NCBI GenBank assembly: GCA_947451445.1
Contig: CANFZJ010000150.1
Location: 1 to 7,597, forward strand
Length of the DNA: 7,597 bases
Direction: 5' to 3'
DNA from: Comamonadaceae bacterium
Lineage (GTDB): Bacteria; Pseudomonadota; Gammaproteobacteria; Burkholderiales; Burkholderiaceae_C
Shown: positions 1-5,630 of the stretch, piece after piece
Layout of the letters: each line of letters starts with the position of its first letter
How positions within the stretch are numbered: the first letter of the stretch is position 1
Translations under genes and position numbers: made by a program
Notes under the pieces: model-generated
The model's input: only the letters and a program-made list of their open reading frames with translations
What the model was told of the DNA's origin: nothing
Databases searched by the model: none

Positions 1-575
1 CGTTTTTTCGTGAGCAGCACCATTTCGAGATGCTGGCGGCCCTGTTCAAATCCAAACCCGCAAGTACACCGTGGAATGTCTGGTGCAGTGCATCGTCCAC
101 AGGTGAAGAGCCCTATTCCATTGCCATGACCGCGATGGAGTCTTTGGGGGCCAATGCCAGTTTCAAGCTGGTCGCCAGTGATATCGACTCCAAGGTTCTG
201 GCATCAGCGTCCCAGGGCATCTACCGTATGGAGAACCTCAAAGGACTTGACCAAAGCCGGTTACAAAAATTTGTGATGCGCGGCAAGGGTGACAACGCGG
301 GGTTGGTGCGTATCAAACCCGAGCTACGCCGCTTGATCGACTTCATCAGTGTCAACCTGATTCGTGACGACTGGCCCTTTCGTGAGCCGTTTGACGTGGT
401 TTTTTGCCGCAACGTGATGATTTACTTTGACGCACCCACCCAGCGTGCGGTGCTGGAGCGTATCCACCGCGTGATGAAACCCGGAGCCATGCTGTTTGTA
501 GGCCATGCAGAAAATTTCAGCGAATCGCGCGATTTGTTTATCTTGCGGGGAAAAACCAGCTATGAGCGTTGTTAA
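1..575 (+). CDS. cheR: CheR chemotaxis protein methyltransferase, 5'-truncated
   Basis: S-adenosylmethionine-dependent methyltransferase that methylates glutamates on methyl-accepting chemotaxis proteins, opposing CheB during adaptation in the cytoplasm. The frame is open from base 3 and begins inside the gene with FFREQHHFEML, the conserved FFR..HF stretch that follows the N-terminal helical domain. About 191 residues are visible against a usual 270-290, so the N-terminus lies upstream of the window. Seen in order: the SAM-binding motif WCSASSTGEEPYSIAM, then ASDID followed by a SxGIY-type stretch, then VVFCRNVMIYFD, then the VMKPGAMLFVGHAENF strand near the end. The C-terminus is ...SYERC, stop at 573-575. 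It is followed by cheD after a 110-nt gap holding a hairpin, a wider gap than is usual in compact che operons. The family call is firm; the in-window ATG at base 30 is internal, not a start. Confidence 0.96.
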   Translation, partial: FFREQHHFEMLAALFKSKPASTPWNVWCSASSTGEEPYSIAMTAMESLGANASFKLVASDIDSKVLASASQGIYRMENLKGLDQSRLQKFVMRGKGDNAGLVRIKPELRRLIDFISVNLIRDDWPFREPFDVVFCRNVMIYFDAPTQRAVLERIHRVMKPGAMLFVGHAENFSESRDLFILRGKTSYERC

Positions 576-583
576 CGTGAACG

Positions 584-629
584 AGCTTTCATGCTTCAGG
601 TCGGCTGCGCCGTCGAAGCCATGAAAGTT
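584..629 (+). repeat. 46-nt hairpin in the cheR-cheD gap
   Basis: CTTTCATGCTTC (586-597) is the near-exact inverse of GAAGCCATGAAAG (615-627), with one bulged C. The stem extends outward by one A-U and one G-U pair. The loop holds a second small stem, CGGC (602-605) with GCCG (609-612). No T-run follows, so it is not a classical intrinsic terminator. It sits within the cheR-cheD intercistronic region and could be a REP-like element or an mRNA-stability hairpin. The rest of the gap, to 685, shows nothing further except a short unsupported open frame. Confidence 0.6.
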
Positions 630-685
630 AATGGCTACACCTGCGTGTCTGCGGGCTTTGCCTCTGCTTTGGGCGGTTAAAGACT

Positions 686-1438
686 ATGGATATTCCTAGA
701 ACCACTGGCCCCTCGCTGTCCCAGCGCATGGCGGCAGGCGAGTTCCCCATCGGGGCCGAGGCGGACCGTCGCCGTGCCTCGCGCATGGGTGGCGGTCCTG
801 TCGGTAGGCCTGTAAGTGAGCGCAACAGCACGATTGAGCAGCTCAAGGCCCGCCCGCGTAAGCCTGGCGAAGCCTCTTTCTTCTACCCGGACCACCACTT
901 TCAGTTCAATGCCGTCAAGGTGCTGCCGGGCGAGTATTTTGTGTCGGACGAAAACCTGGTCATCATGACCGTGCTGGGTTCCTGCATTGCCGCCTGCTTG
1001 TGGGACACGCGGGTGCAGGTGGGGGGCATGAACCACTTCATGCTGCCCGACGGTGAGGACGGCGTGGGTGCTGGGCGCTATGGCTCTTACGCCATGGAGT
1101 TGCTGATTAACGAAATGCTCAAAAGCGGTGCCCGGCGTGAAACCATGCAGGCCAAAATCTTCGGCGGTGGCCAGGTGATGTCTAACTTCACCACCATGAA
1201 CGTCGGTGAGCGCAACACCCAGTTCGTCATTGACTACCTGCAAACCGAGCGCATCCCGCTGCTGTCCCAAGACGTGTTGGACATTTATCCACGCAAAGTG
1301 TGTTTCTTCCCGGTGACCGGCAAGGCCATGGTCAAGCGCCTGGCCCATGCCCACCCGGACCAAGAAGCGTCCGAGCGGCGTGGCAACGTGGCCACGGTGG
1401 TCAAGTCCACGGCTGGTGGTTCTGTCGATTTGTTTTAA
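686..1438 (+). CDS. cheD: CheD chemoreceptor glutamine deamidase
   Basis: Converts specific glutamines of methyl-accepting chemotaxis proteins to glutamates, creating methylation sites for CheR; in some bacteria it also binds CheC. The core is clear: KVLPGEYFVSDENLVIMTVLGSC with the catalytic Cys at residue 100, then LWD, then GGMNHFMLP with the catalytic His at residue 117. The 17-residue Cys-His spacing equals that of the Thermotoga enzyme (Cys27/His44), and Thr95 is the likely third active-site residue. Later come KIFGGGQVM (the GGG loop) and GERNTQFV, both typical. The protein is 250 aa, long for a family often near 160-200 aa. The excess is an N-terminal tail of roughly 65 Arg/Pro/Gly-rich residues and a short C-terminal tail. 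The ATG at 686 has only a weak AAAGA-like ribosome site and a later internal start cannot be excluded. It lies between cheR and cheB, so it is probably co-transcribed with them. Confidence 0.95.
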   Translation: MDIPRTTGPSLSQRMAAGEFPIGAEADRRRASRMGGGPVGRPVSERNSTIEQLKARPRKPGEASFFYPDHHFQFNAVKVLPGEYFVSDENLVIMTVLGSCIAACLWDTRVQVGGMNHFMLPDGEDGVGAGRYGSYAMELLINEMLKSGARRETMQAKIFGGGQVMSNFTTMNVGERNTQFVIDYLQTERIPLLSQDVLDIYPRKVCFFPVTGKAMVKRLAHAHPDQEASERRGNVATVVKSTAGGSVDLF

Positions 1439-1440
1439 CC

Positions 1441-1502
1441 AGGACTTACGCAGTGTCCGAGTGAAGGCCGTAGGCCGTTCCCTCGGGCGCTGCGTAAGTC
1501 CT
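1441..1502 (+). repeat. 62-nt palindromic element between cheD and cheB
   Basis: AGGACTTACGCAG (1441-1453) and CTGCGTAAGTCCT (1490-1502) are perfect 13-bp inverted repeats. Pairing continues inward through wobble and Watson-Crick pairs (U1454-G1489, G1455-C1488, U1456-G1487, then CCGAG with CTCGG at 1457/1458-1461 and 1482-1485/1486). A GAA/TTC step follows, then a GGCC-GTA-GGCC tip (1466-1476). Almost the whole element therefore folds into one long rod. It begins 3 nt after the cheD stop and ends 17 nt before the cheB ATG. No open reading frame, T-run or obvious target-site duplication is present. It resembles a REP or very small MITE; an effect on cheB expression is possible but is inference. 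Confidence 0.8.
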
Positions 1503-1519
1503 ATTCATTAGGTTGGGTG

Positions 1520-2611
1520 ATGAAGAAGATCCGTGTGTTGGTGGTGGACGATTCGGCGCTGGTGCGCAGCTTGTTGACTGAAATTATCAATCGTCAGCCC
1601 GACATGGAGTGTGTGGGGGCTGCCAACGACCCCCTGATCGCCCGCGAGATGATCCGCAACCTCGACCCCGACGTCATCACCCTGGATGTGGAGATGCCTC
1701 GCATGGACGGCATCGACTTTCTGGGCCGTCTGATGCGCCTGCGCCCCATGCCGGTGGTCATGATCTCCACCATGACCGCGCAGGGGGCCGAAGTCACCCT
1801 GCGCGCGCTGGAGCTGGGGGCGGTGGACTTTGTGGCCAAACCCCGCATCGGCTTGGCCAACGGCCTGAAAGAGCTATCTAGTGAAATTGTGGACAAGGTC
1901 CGTGTGGCGGCGGTGGCCAAGTTTCGGCGTCCCTTGCTGCCCACACCCACCGCACCAGGGACGGCAACACCGGTTCCGGCCCGCTCCACCAACGCGTTGA
2001 TTGGCCGCGTCTCCACCGAAAAGATGATTTGCATAGGCTCATCCACCGGTGGCACCGAGGCCATCAAGGAAATTCTTGTTTGCATGCCCGCCGACTCACC
2101 GGCCATCGTCATCACCCAGCACATGCCGCCGGGCTTTACCACCAGCTTTGCCGCGCGGCTCAACGGCCTGTGCCAGATCACCGTCAAGGAAGCCAGCCAC
2201 GGCGAGCGCATCCTGCCCGGCCACGCCTATATTGCCCCCGGTGGCAAGCAGTTCCGCATCAACCGCAGCGGAGCCAACTACGTCGCCGTGGTGGAAGATG
2301 CCGAACCCGTTAACCGCCATCGCCCCTCGGTCGAGGTGCTATTCCTGTCCGCCGCCGAGATGGTGGGTCGCAACGCCTACGGCATCATGCTCACCGGTAT
2401 GGGCAACGACGGTGCCCGCGCCATGCGCGAAATGCGCGACAAAGGCAGCTACAACTACGTGCAGGACGAGGCCAGCTGCGTCGTCTTCGGCATGCCGCGC
2501 GAAGCCATTGCCCACGGCGCGGCCGATGAAGTGCTGCCGCTAGACAAAATCGCCCCAGCCCTGCTGACCAAGCTGAGTGCGGGCGGTGACCGTCTGCACA
2601 ACCGTATTTGA
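1520..2611 (+). CDS. cheB: CheB protein-glutamate methylesterase / glutaminase response regulator
   Basis: Removes methyl groups from chemoreceptor glutamates (and can deamidate glutamines) when phosphorylated by CheA, which resets receptor sensitivity. Numbering from the ATG at 1520 (363 aa), the receiver domain covers about residues 4-120. It has the acidic pair Asp10/Asp11, phospho-acceptor Asp56 in TLDVEMPRMDG, Ser83/Thr84 and Lys107 in VAKP. A Pro/Ala/Thr-rich linker (about 135-165) leads to the methylesterase domain. That domain carries the catalytic triad Ser175 (IGSSTGGTEAI), His201 (QHMPPGF) and Asp297 (LTGMGNDGA), plus YIAPGG and DEASCVVFGMPREAI. Full length and intact. A GTG at 1517 directly precedes the ATG; the ATG is preferred because it gives the usual MKKIRVLVVDDS start and a good distance from the AGG at 1510-1512. 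It is separated from cheD by the 62-nt palindrome and is the last che gene here; no cheY or cheZ follows in the window. Confidence 0.97.
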   Translation: MKKIRVLVVDDSALVRSLLTEIINRQPDMECVGAANDPLIAREMIRNLDPDVITLDVEMPRMDGIDFLGRLMRLRPMPVVMISTMTAQGAEVTLRALELGAVDFVAKPRIGLANGLKELSSEIVDKVRVAAVAKFRRPLLPTPTAPGTATPVPARSTNALIGRVSTEKMICIGSSTGGTEAIKEILVCMPADSPAIVITQHMPPGFTTSFAARLNGLCQITVKEASHGERILPGHAYIAPGGKQFRINRSGANYVAVVEDAEPVNRHRPSVEVLFLSAAEMVGRNAYGIMLTGMGNDGARAMREMRDKGSYNYVQDEASCVVFGMPREAIAHGAADEVLPLDKIAPALLTKLSAGGDRLHNRI

Positions 2612-2678
2612 ACTTGTAGTGACTACGCCCCTCCAGGCTCCACACTGCGTGTTTCCGTCAACCCCCTTGCAGGAGGCG

Positions 2679-2722
2679 AACCCAGTGGCCCGGCAAAGCC
2701 GGTTCCACGGGTTCCCTGGGTT
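2679..2722 (+). repeat. Compound stem-loop downstream of cheB
   Basis: AACCCAG (2679-2685) pairs with CTGGGTT (2716-2722). Inside it, TGG (2686-2688) can pair with CCA (2705-2707), and CCGGC-AAA-GCCGG (2690-2702) is a perfect 5-bp stem with a 3-nt loop. No coding frame or T-run is associated with it. The surrounding stretch 2612-2770 contains no gene. Its wording resembles repeated intergenic DNA I associate with Comamonadaceae genomes, but that resemblance comes from memory and is unverified. Confidence 0.45.
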
Positions 2723-2773
2723 GGGATTCGTTCTGCCCGCCGCTGGGTGGTGAGTTGTTATAACTTGTATGCG

Positions 2774-2822
2774 AAATAGGCTGCTAGCGCAGGTGTTATC
2801 TGCGCAGGCAGCTATGTTTTTT
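2774..2822 (+). repeat. Palindromic repeat copy A, with T-run (possible terminator)
   Basis: The left arm ATAGGCTGCTAGCGCAG (2776-2792) and right arm CTGCGCAGGCAGCTAT (2800-2815) form a long stem with one bulged G and two mismatches, closed by a 7-nt loop. A G and six T's (2817-2822) follow the right arm, giving the general form of a Rho-independent terminator reading rightward from cheB. Copy B at 5577-5616 has nearly the same arms and the same 7-nt loop length, so this is a repeated element and not a one-off terminator. It ends only about 24 nt before the AtuA-family start codon. Terminator activity is inference. Confidence 0.72.
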
Positions 2823-2845
2823 ATAGTACTGTGGTTTTCTGTCCC

Positions 2846-4228
2846 ATGCACACCGCCCCCTTGCTTATAGGCTGCGCCGCCGGATTTTCGGGCGACCGGA
2901 TAGATGCTGCCGGTCCGGTGGTTGACAGTCTGGCCGCCCGCCTGCAGGCATTGCACGCCGCCGACCAACCAGATGCCGCCGCCTTCCTCATCTTTGAATG
3001 CCTGGCCGAACGCACCCTGGCCCTGGCCCAGCTGCGCTGCAGGGCCGACCCGCACAGTGGCTACGAGCCACTGCTGGACGCCATGTTGCGCCCGGTGCTG
3101 GCGCGCTGCCTGCAGCACGGCATCGGTATCGTCAGCAACTTTGGGGCGGCCAACCCGCTGGCCGCTGCGCGGCACATCCGCCGCATGGCGCAGGAGCTGG
3201 GTTTGCCCGCACCGCGCATCGCCGTGGTCCATGGCGACGACCTGTCCGGCCCTGCCCAGCGCCCTTTGTTGCAAGCGGCACTGGGTGCACAACTGGACGG
3301 CAAAGCCGTGGTCAGCGCCAATGCCTACATCGGTGCCGAGCCCATTGCTGCTGCCCTGGCCGCAGGTGCGCAGATCGTGGTGGCGGGCCGCGTGGCCGAC
3401 CCGGCACTGGCCGTGGGCCCGGCGCTGCAGCATTTTGGCTGGCGCACCGACGACTGGCTGCACCTGGGCCGGGCCACCATGGTCGGCCATCTGCTGGAAT
3501 GCGGTGCGCAGGTCTGCGGCGGCTACTTTGCCGACCCCGGCTTCAAAGACGTGCCCGGCCTGCATGACCTGGGCTACCCCATCGCCGAGATCGACGCCTT
3601 CGGTGATTGCGTCATCGGCAAGGCCGACGGCAGCGGTGGCCTGGTCAGCGTGGCCACCGTCACCGAACAACTGCTGTACGAGCTGCACGACCCGGCCGCC
3701 TACCTGACGCCCGATGTCACCGCCGACATCTCACAGGCACAGTTGGAGCAAATCGGGCCCGACCGGGTCGCTCTGCGCGGCGTGCAAGGCCATGCCCGGC
3801 CCGACCACCTGAAGGTCAACGTCTGCTATGAAGGCGGCTGGCTGGCCGAGGGCGAGATTTCCTACGCCGGGCCGCGTGCCGAAGCCCGTGCCCGCCTGGC
3901 CGCCGATGTGCTGCGCCAGCGCCTGCCCCAGCTGCAACTGCGCGTCGATTTGATTGGCGTACTTAGCGTGTTGGCCGACGACGCGGGCCAACTGCTGGCC
4001 GCCACGCCCTCTGGCGATGCCCGCGACGTGCGCCTGCGCGTAGCCGCCAGCCATGCCGACCGCGCCCAAGCCCAGCGCCTGGGCCAAGAAGTGACCGCCC
4101 TGTACACCTGTGGTCCTGCAGGTGGCGGCGGCGTGCGCACCAGCCTGACGCCCCGGCTCAACACCCTGTCCTGCCTGGTGCCCCGCGCGGCGGTGCCGGT
4201 GGGCTTCAGCATGCTGGAGGTGCTGTGA
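2846..4228 (+). CDS. AtuA-family (DUF1446) protein
   Basis: Belongs to the family named after AtuA of the acyclic terpene utilisation (citronellol/geraniol) pathway of Pseudomonas. The biochemical reaction of the family is not established to my knowledge, and homologues outside that pathway occur beside carboxylate and acyl-CoA genes. With the ATG at 2846 the protein is 460 aa. Conserved blocks seen: IGCAAGFSGDRIDAA (residues 8-22), LIFECLAERTLALAQL (48-63), IVSNFGAANPLAAA (95-108), GRVADPALAVGP, then GHLLECGAQVCGGYFADPG, YLTPDV, and HLKVNVCYEGGW with GEISYAG. No signal peptide or membrane segment, so probably cytoplasmic. The C-terminal part found fused in longer AtuA proteins is encoded separately by the next gene, whose ATG overlaps this stop (TGATG). 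A GTG at 2831 would add five residues; the ATG puts the glycine-rich motif at its usual place near the N-terminus. Neither start has a convincing Shine-Dalgarno site. Confidence 0.88.
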   Translation: MHTAPLLIGCAAGFSGDRIDAAGPVVDSLAARLQALHAADQPDAAAFLIFECLAERTLALAQLRCRADPHSGYEPLLDAMLRPVLARCLQHGIGIVSNFGAANPLAAARHIRRMAQELGLPAPRIAVVHGDDLSGPAQRPLLQAALGAQLDGKAVVSANAYIGAEPIAAALAAGAQIVVAGRVADPALAVGPALQHFGWRTDDWLHLGRATMVGHLLECGAQVCGGYFADPGFKDVPGLHDLGYPIAEIDAFGDCVIGKADGSGGLVSVATVTEQLLYELHDPAAYLTPDVTADISQAQLEQIGPDRVALRGVQGHARPDHLKVNVCYEGGWLAEGEISYAGPRAEARARLAADVLRQRLPQLQLRVDLIGVLSVLADDAGQLLAATPSGDARDVRLRVAASHADRAQAQRLGQEVTALYTCGPAGGGGVRTSLTPRLNTLSCLVPRAAVPVGFSMLEVL

Positions 4229-4587
4229 TGCCGGCTATCACCGTCCCCCTGTACCGCGCCGCCCATGGCCGCACCGGCGACAAAGGCAACCGCTCCAACA
4301 TCAGCGTCATCGCCTGGCATGCCGATTTGTACCCGCTGCTGGTGGCGCAGCTCACAATCGAGGCCGTGGCCCGGCATTTCGCCTGCCGCCAGCCGCAAGA
4401 CGTGCAGCGCTACCTGCTGCCCCGGCTGCAGGCGATGAACTTTGTGCTGGACGCCGTGCTGGATGGCGGCGTTAACGATGCGCTGAACCTGGACGCGCAC
4501 GGCAAAAGCCTGTCGTTTTGGCTGTTGGATTTGCCCATCTCCGTCCCCCATTCCCTGCAGCCGTTGCTGGCAGGCCCTGATTTGTAA
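4228..4587 (+). CDS. Small AtuA-related protein (C-terminal AtuA-like domain)
   Basis: A 119-aa protein matching the small domain found at the C-terminus of long AtuA proteins or as a separate partner. Diagnostic blocks are PLYRAAHGRTGDKGNRSNISVIAW near the N-terminus (GRTGDKGNxSNIxVIA is the family hallmark), RYLLPRLQAMNFVLDAVLDGGVNDALNLDAHGK in the middle, and a hydrophobic end. Its function is unknown; by context it is a subunit or partner of the preceding AtuA-family protein. The ATG overlaps the upstream TGA (TGATG, 4226-4230), which implies translational coupling and near-equal production of the two proteins. A GTG at 4225 directly precedes the ATG and is less likely the start. No signal peptide. 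The call is confident at family level only. Confidence 0.85.
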   Translation: MPAITVPLYRAAHGRTGDKGNRSNISVIAWHADLYPLLVAQLTIEAVARHFACRQPQDVQRYLLPRLQAMNFVLDAVLDGGVNDALNLDAHGKSLSFWLLDLPISVPHSLQPLLAGPDL

Positions 4588-4592
4588 AAGGA
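4586..4592 (+). promoter_or_regulatory. Shine-Dalgarno site of the Bug receptor gene
   Basis: AAAAGGA overlaps the stop codon of the AtuA-related gene and ends 5 nt before the ATG at 4598. It is the strongest ribosome-binding site seen in the plus-strand genes here. It fixes the start of the receptor gene and supports transcription of the three genes as one unit. Confidence 0.75.
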
Positions 4593-4597
4593 CACGC

Positions 4598-5569
4598 ATG
4601 ACCCCCACTTTCCGCATTCGCCCCTTGTTATTAGCCTGTGCAGCCCTGTACGCCGTCGCCCCGGCGCTGGCCCAGACCTTCCCCGACAAGCCGATCACCT
4701 TCGTCGTGCCCTTTACCGCAGGCAGTGCCACCGACCAGTTGGCCCGCGCACTGGCCCAGGCCCTGGGCACGGACGCCAAAGTCAACGTGGTGGTGGACAA
4801 CAAACCCGGTGCCAACGCCTTCATCGGCGCGCAGGCCGTGGCCAAGGCCCGGCCCGACGGCTACACCGTGCTGATCGCCACCAACACCACCCACGCGGCC
4901 AACGAGCATCTGTTCAAAAAGCTGCCCTACGACCCGATCAAGGACTTCGCTCCCCTCACCACCCTGGGCCGGGGTGGCCAGATCATGGTGGTGCCGCCCA
5001 GCCTGCCGGTGCACAACGTGCAGGAGTTCATCGCGCTGGCCAAGTCCAAGCCCGGCAAGCTGTCGTTTGGCAGCGGCAGCTCGTCCAGCCGGGTGGCGTC
5101 CGAGCTGTTCAAGCAGATGTCGGGCACCTATATCCTGAATATTCCGTACCGCAGCAACCCCCAGGCCGTGACCGATCTGCTGGGGGGCCAGGTGGACATG
5201 ATGATTACCGACATGGCTACCGGCCTGGCCCAGATCAAGGCGGGCAAGCTGAAGGCGCTGGGCGTGTCTACCAAGCTGCGCAGCCCCTTGGCCCCCGACG
5301 TTCCCACCATCAGCGAGGCGGGTGTCAAGGGGTATGAGATGACCTACTGGTTTGCCGCCTACGCCCCGGCAGGCACGCCGCCCGAGGTGCTGGCCCGCCT
5401 GAACGACCTGCTGGTCAAGGCCGCACATAGCAGCGTGGCCGCCCCGTTCTACCAGGGCACGGGAACCGAGGTCTTCACCGGTAGCCCGGAAGATTTGCGC
5501 AAGTTCCAGGCCGCGGAGACGGTGAAGTGGGGCAAGATCATTCAGACGGCGGGCATACCGCAAGAATAA
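4598..5569 (+). CDS. Bug/TctC-family periplasmic solute-binding receptor
   Basis: Extracytoplasmic receptor of the Bug (tripartite tricarboxylate transporter receptor, TctC-like) family, which binds small carboxylates or related solutes in the periplasm. The 323-aa product has a typical Sec signal peptide: basic RIRP, hydrophobic LLLACAALYAVAP, and a probable cleavage after ALA at residue 25. The mature protein then shows FPDKPITFVVPFTAGSATDQ, VVDNKPGANAFIGAQAVA, RPDGYTVL, LPYDPIKDFAPLT and KPGKLSFGSGSSSS. Next come VDMMITDMATGLAQIKAGKLKALGV, then PDVPTISEAGVKGYE and the PPEVLARLN helix, the standard order for the family at its usual length (about 320 aa). No TctA/TctB membrane genes accompany it, as is common for the many orphan Bug proteins of Burkholderiales. 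The ligand cannot be read from the sequence; the operon suggests the substrate handled by the AtuA-family pair. Confidence 0.94.
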   Translation: MTPTFRIRPLLLACAALYAVAPALAQTFPDKPITFVVPFTAGSATDQLARALAQALGTDAKVNVVVDNKPGANAFIGAQAVAKARPDGYTVLIATNTTHAANEHLFKKLPYDPIKDFAPLTTLGRGGQIMVVPPSLPVHNVQEFIALAKSKPGKLSFGSGSSSSRVASELFKQMSGTYILNIPYRSNPQAVTDLLGGQVDMMITDMATGLAQIKAGKLKALGVSTKLRSPLAPDVPTISEAGVKGYEMTYWFAAYAPAGTPPEVLARLNDLLVKAAHSSVAAPFYQGTGTEVFTGSPEDLRKFQAAETVKWGKIIQTAGIPQE

Positions 5570-5576
5570 TGGCCTT

Positions 5577-5616
5577 TTAGGCTGCTTGCGCAGATAGAAC
5601 CTGCGCAAGCAGCTAT
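5577..5616 (+). repeat. Palindromic repeat copy B between convergent genes
   Basis: GCTGCTTGCGCAG (5581-5593) and CTGCGCAAGCAGC (5601-5613) form a perfect 13-bp stem around a 7-nt loop. TAG/CTA pairs can be added if one G is bulged, exactly as in copy A. It lies 8 nt after the receptor gene stop and just beyond the end of the oppositely oriented uup gene. It could act as a bidirectional transcript end, but there is no good T-run on either strand. The near identity of arms and loop size to copy A shows a dispersed repeat family. Confidence 0.75.
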
Positions 5617-5630
5617 GCTAGTGATAGCAA

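Noticed and set aside
591..680. Short 29-codon open frame after the cheR stop, in the same frame as cheR, ending TAA just before cheD
   Set aside because: It overlaps the 584-629 hairpin, has no ribosome site and no recognisable product. Read-through of the cheR stop cannot be supported from sequence alone.
677..1363. Long minus-strand open frame opposite cheD (also 2540-3688 opposite cheB/AtuA and 4631-5608 opposite the Bug gene)
   Set aside because: These are antisense shadows of strongly conserved plus-strand genes in GC-rich DNA. Their translations are His/Gly/Gln-rich with no recognisable domain.
1441..1502. Insertion sequence or transposase remnant at the cheD-cheB palindrome
   Set aside because: No transposase coding or clear target-site duplication is present; only a 62-nt palindrome can be supported.
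1517..1519. GTG start for cheB one codon before the ATG, and similar GTG starts at 2831 (AtuA family) and 4225 (AtuA-related)
   Set aside because: In each case an ATG directly or shortly downstream fits homologue N-termini or the ribosome-site spacing better.
2818..2832. TATAGT (2822-2827) as a -10 box for the AtuA-family gene
   Set aside because: No matching -35 at an accepted spacing, and it overlaps the T-run of palindrome copy A.
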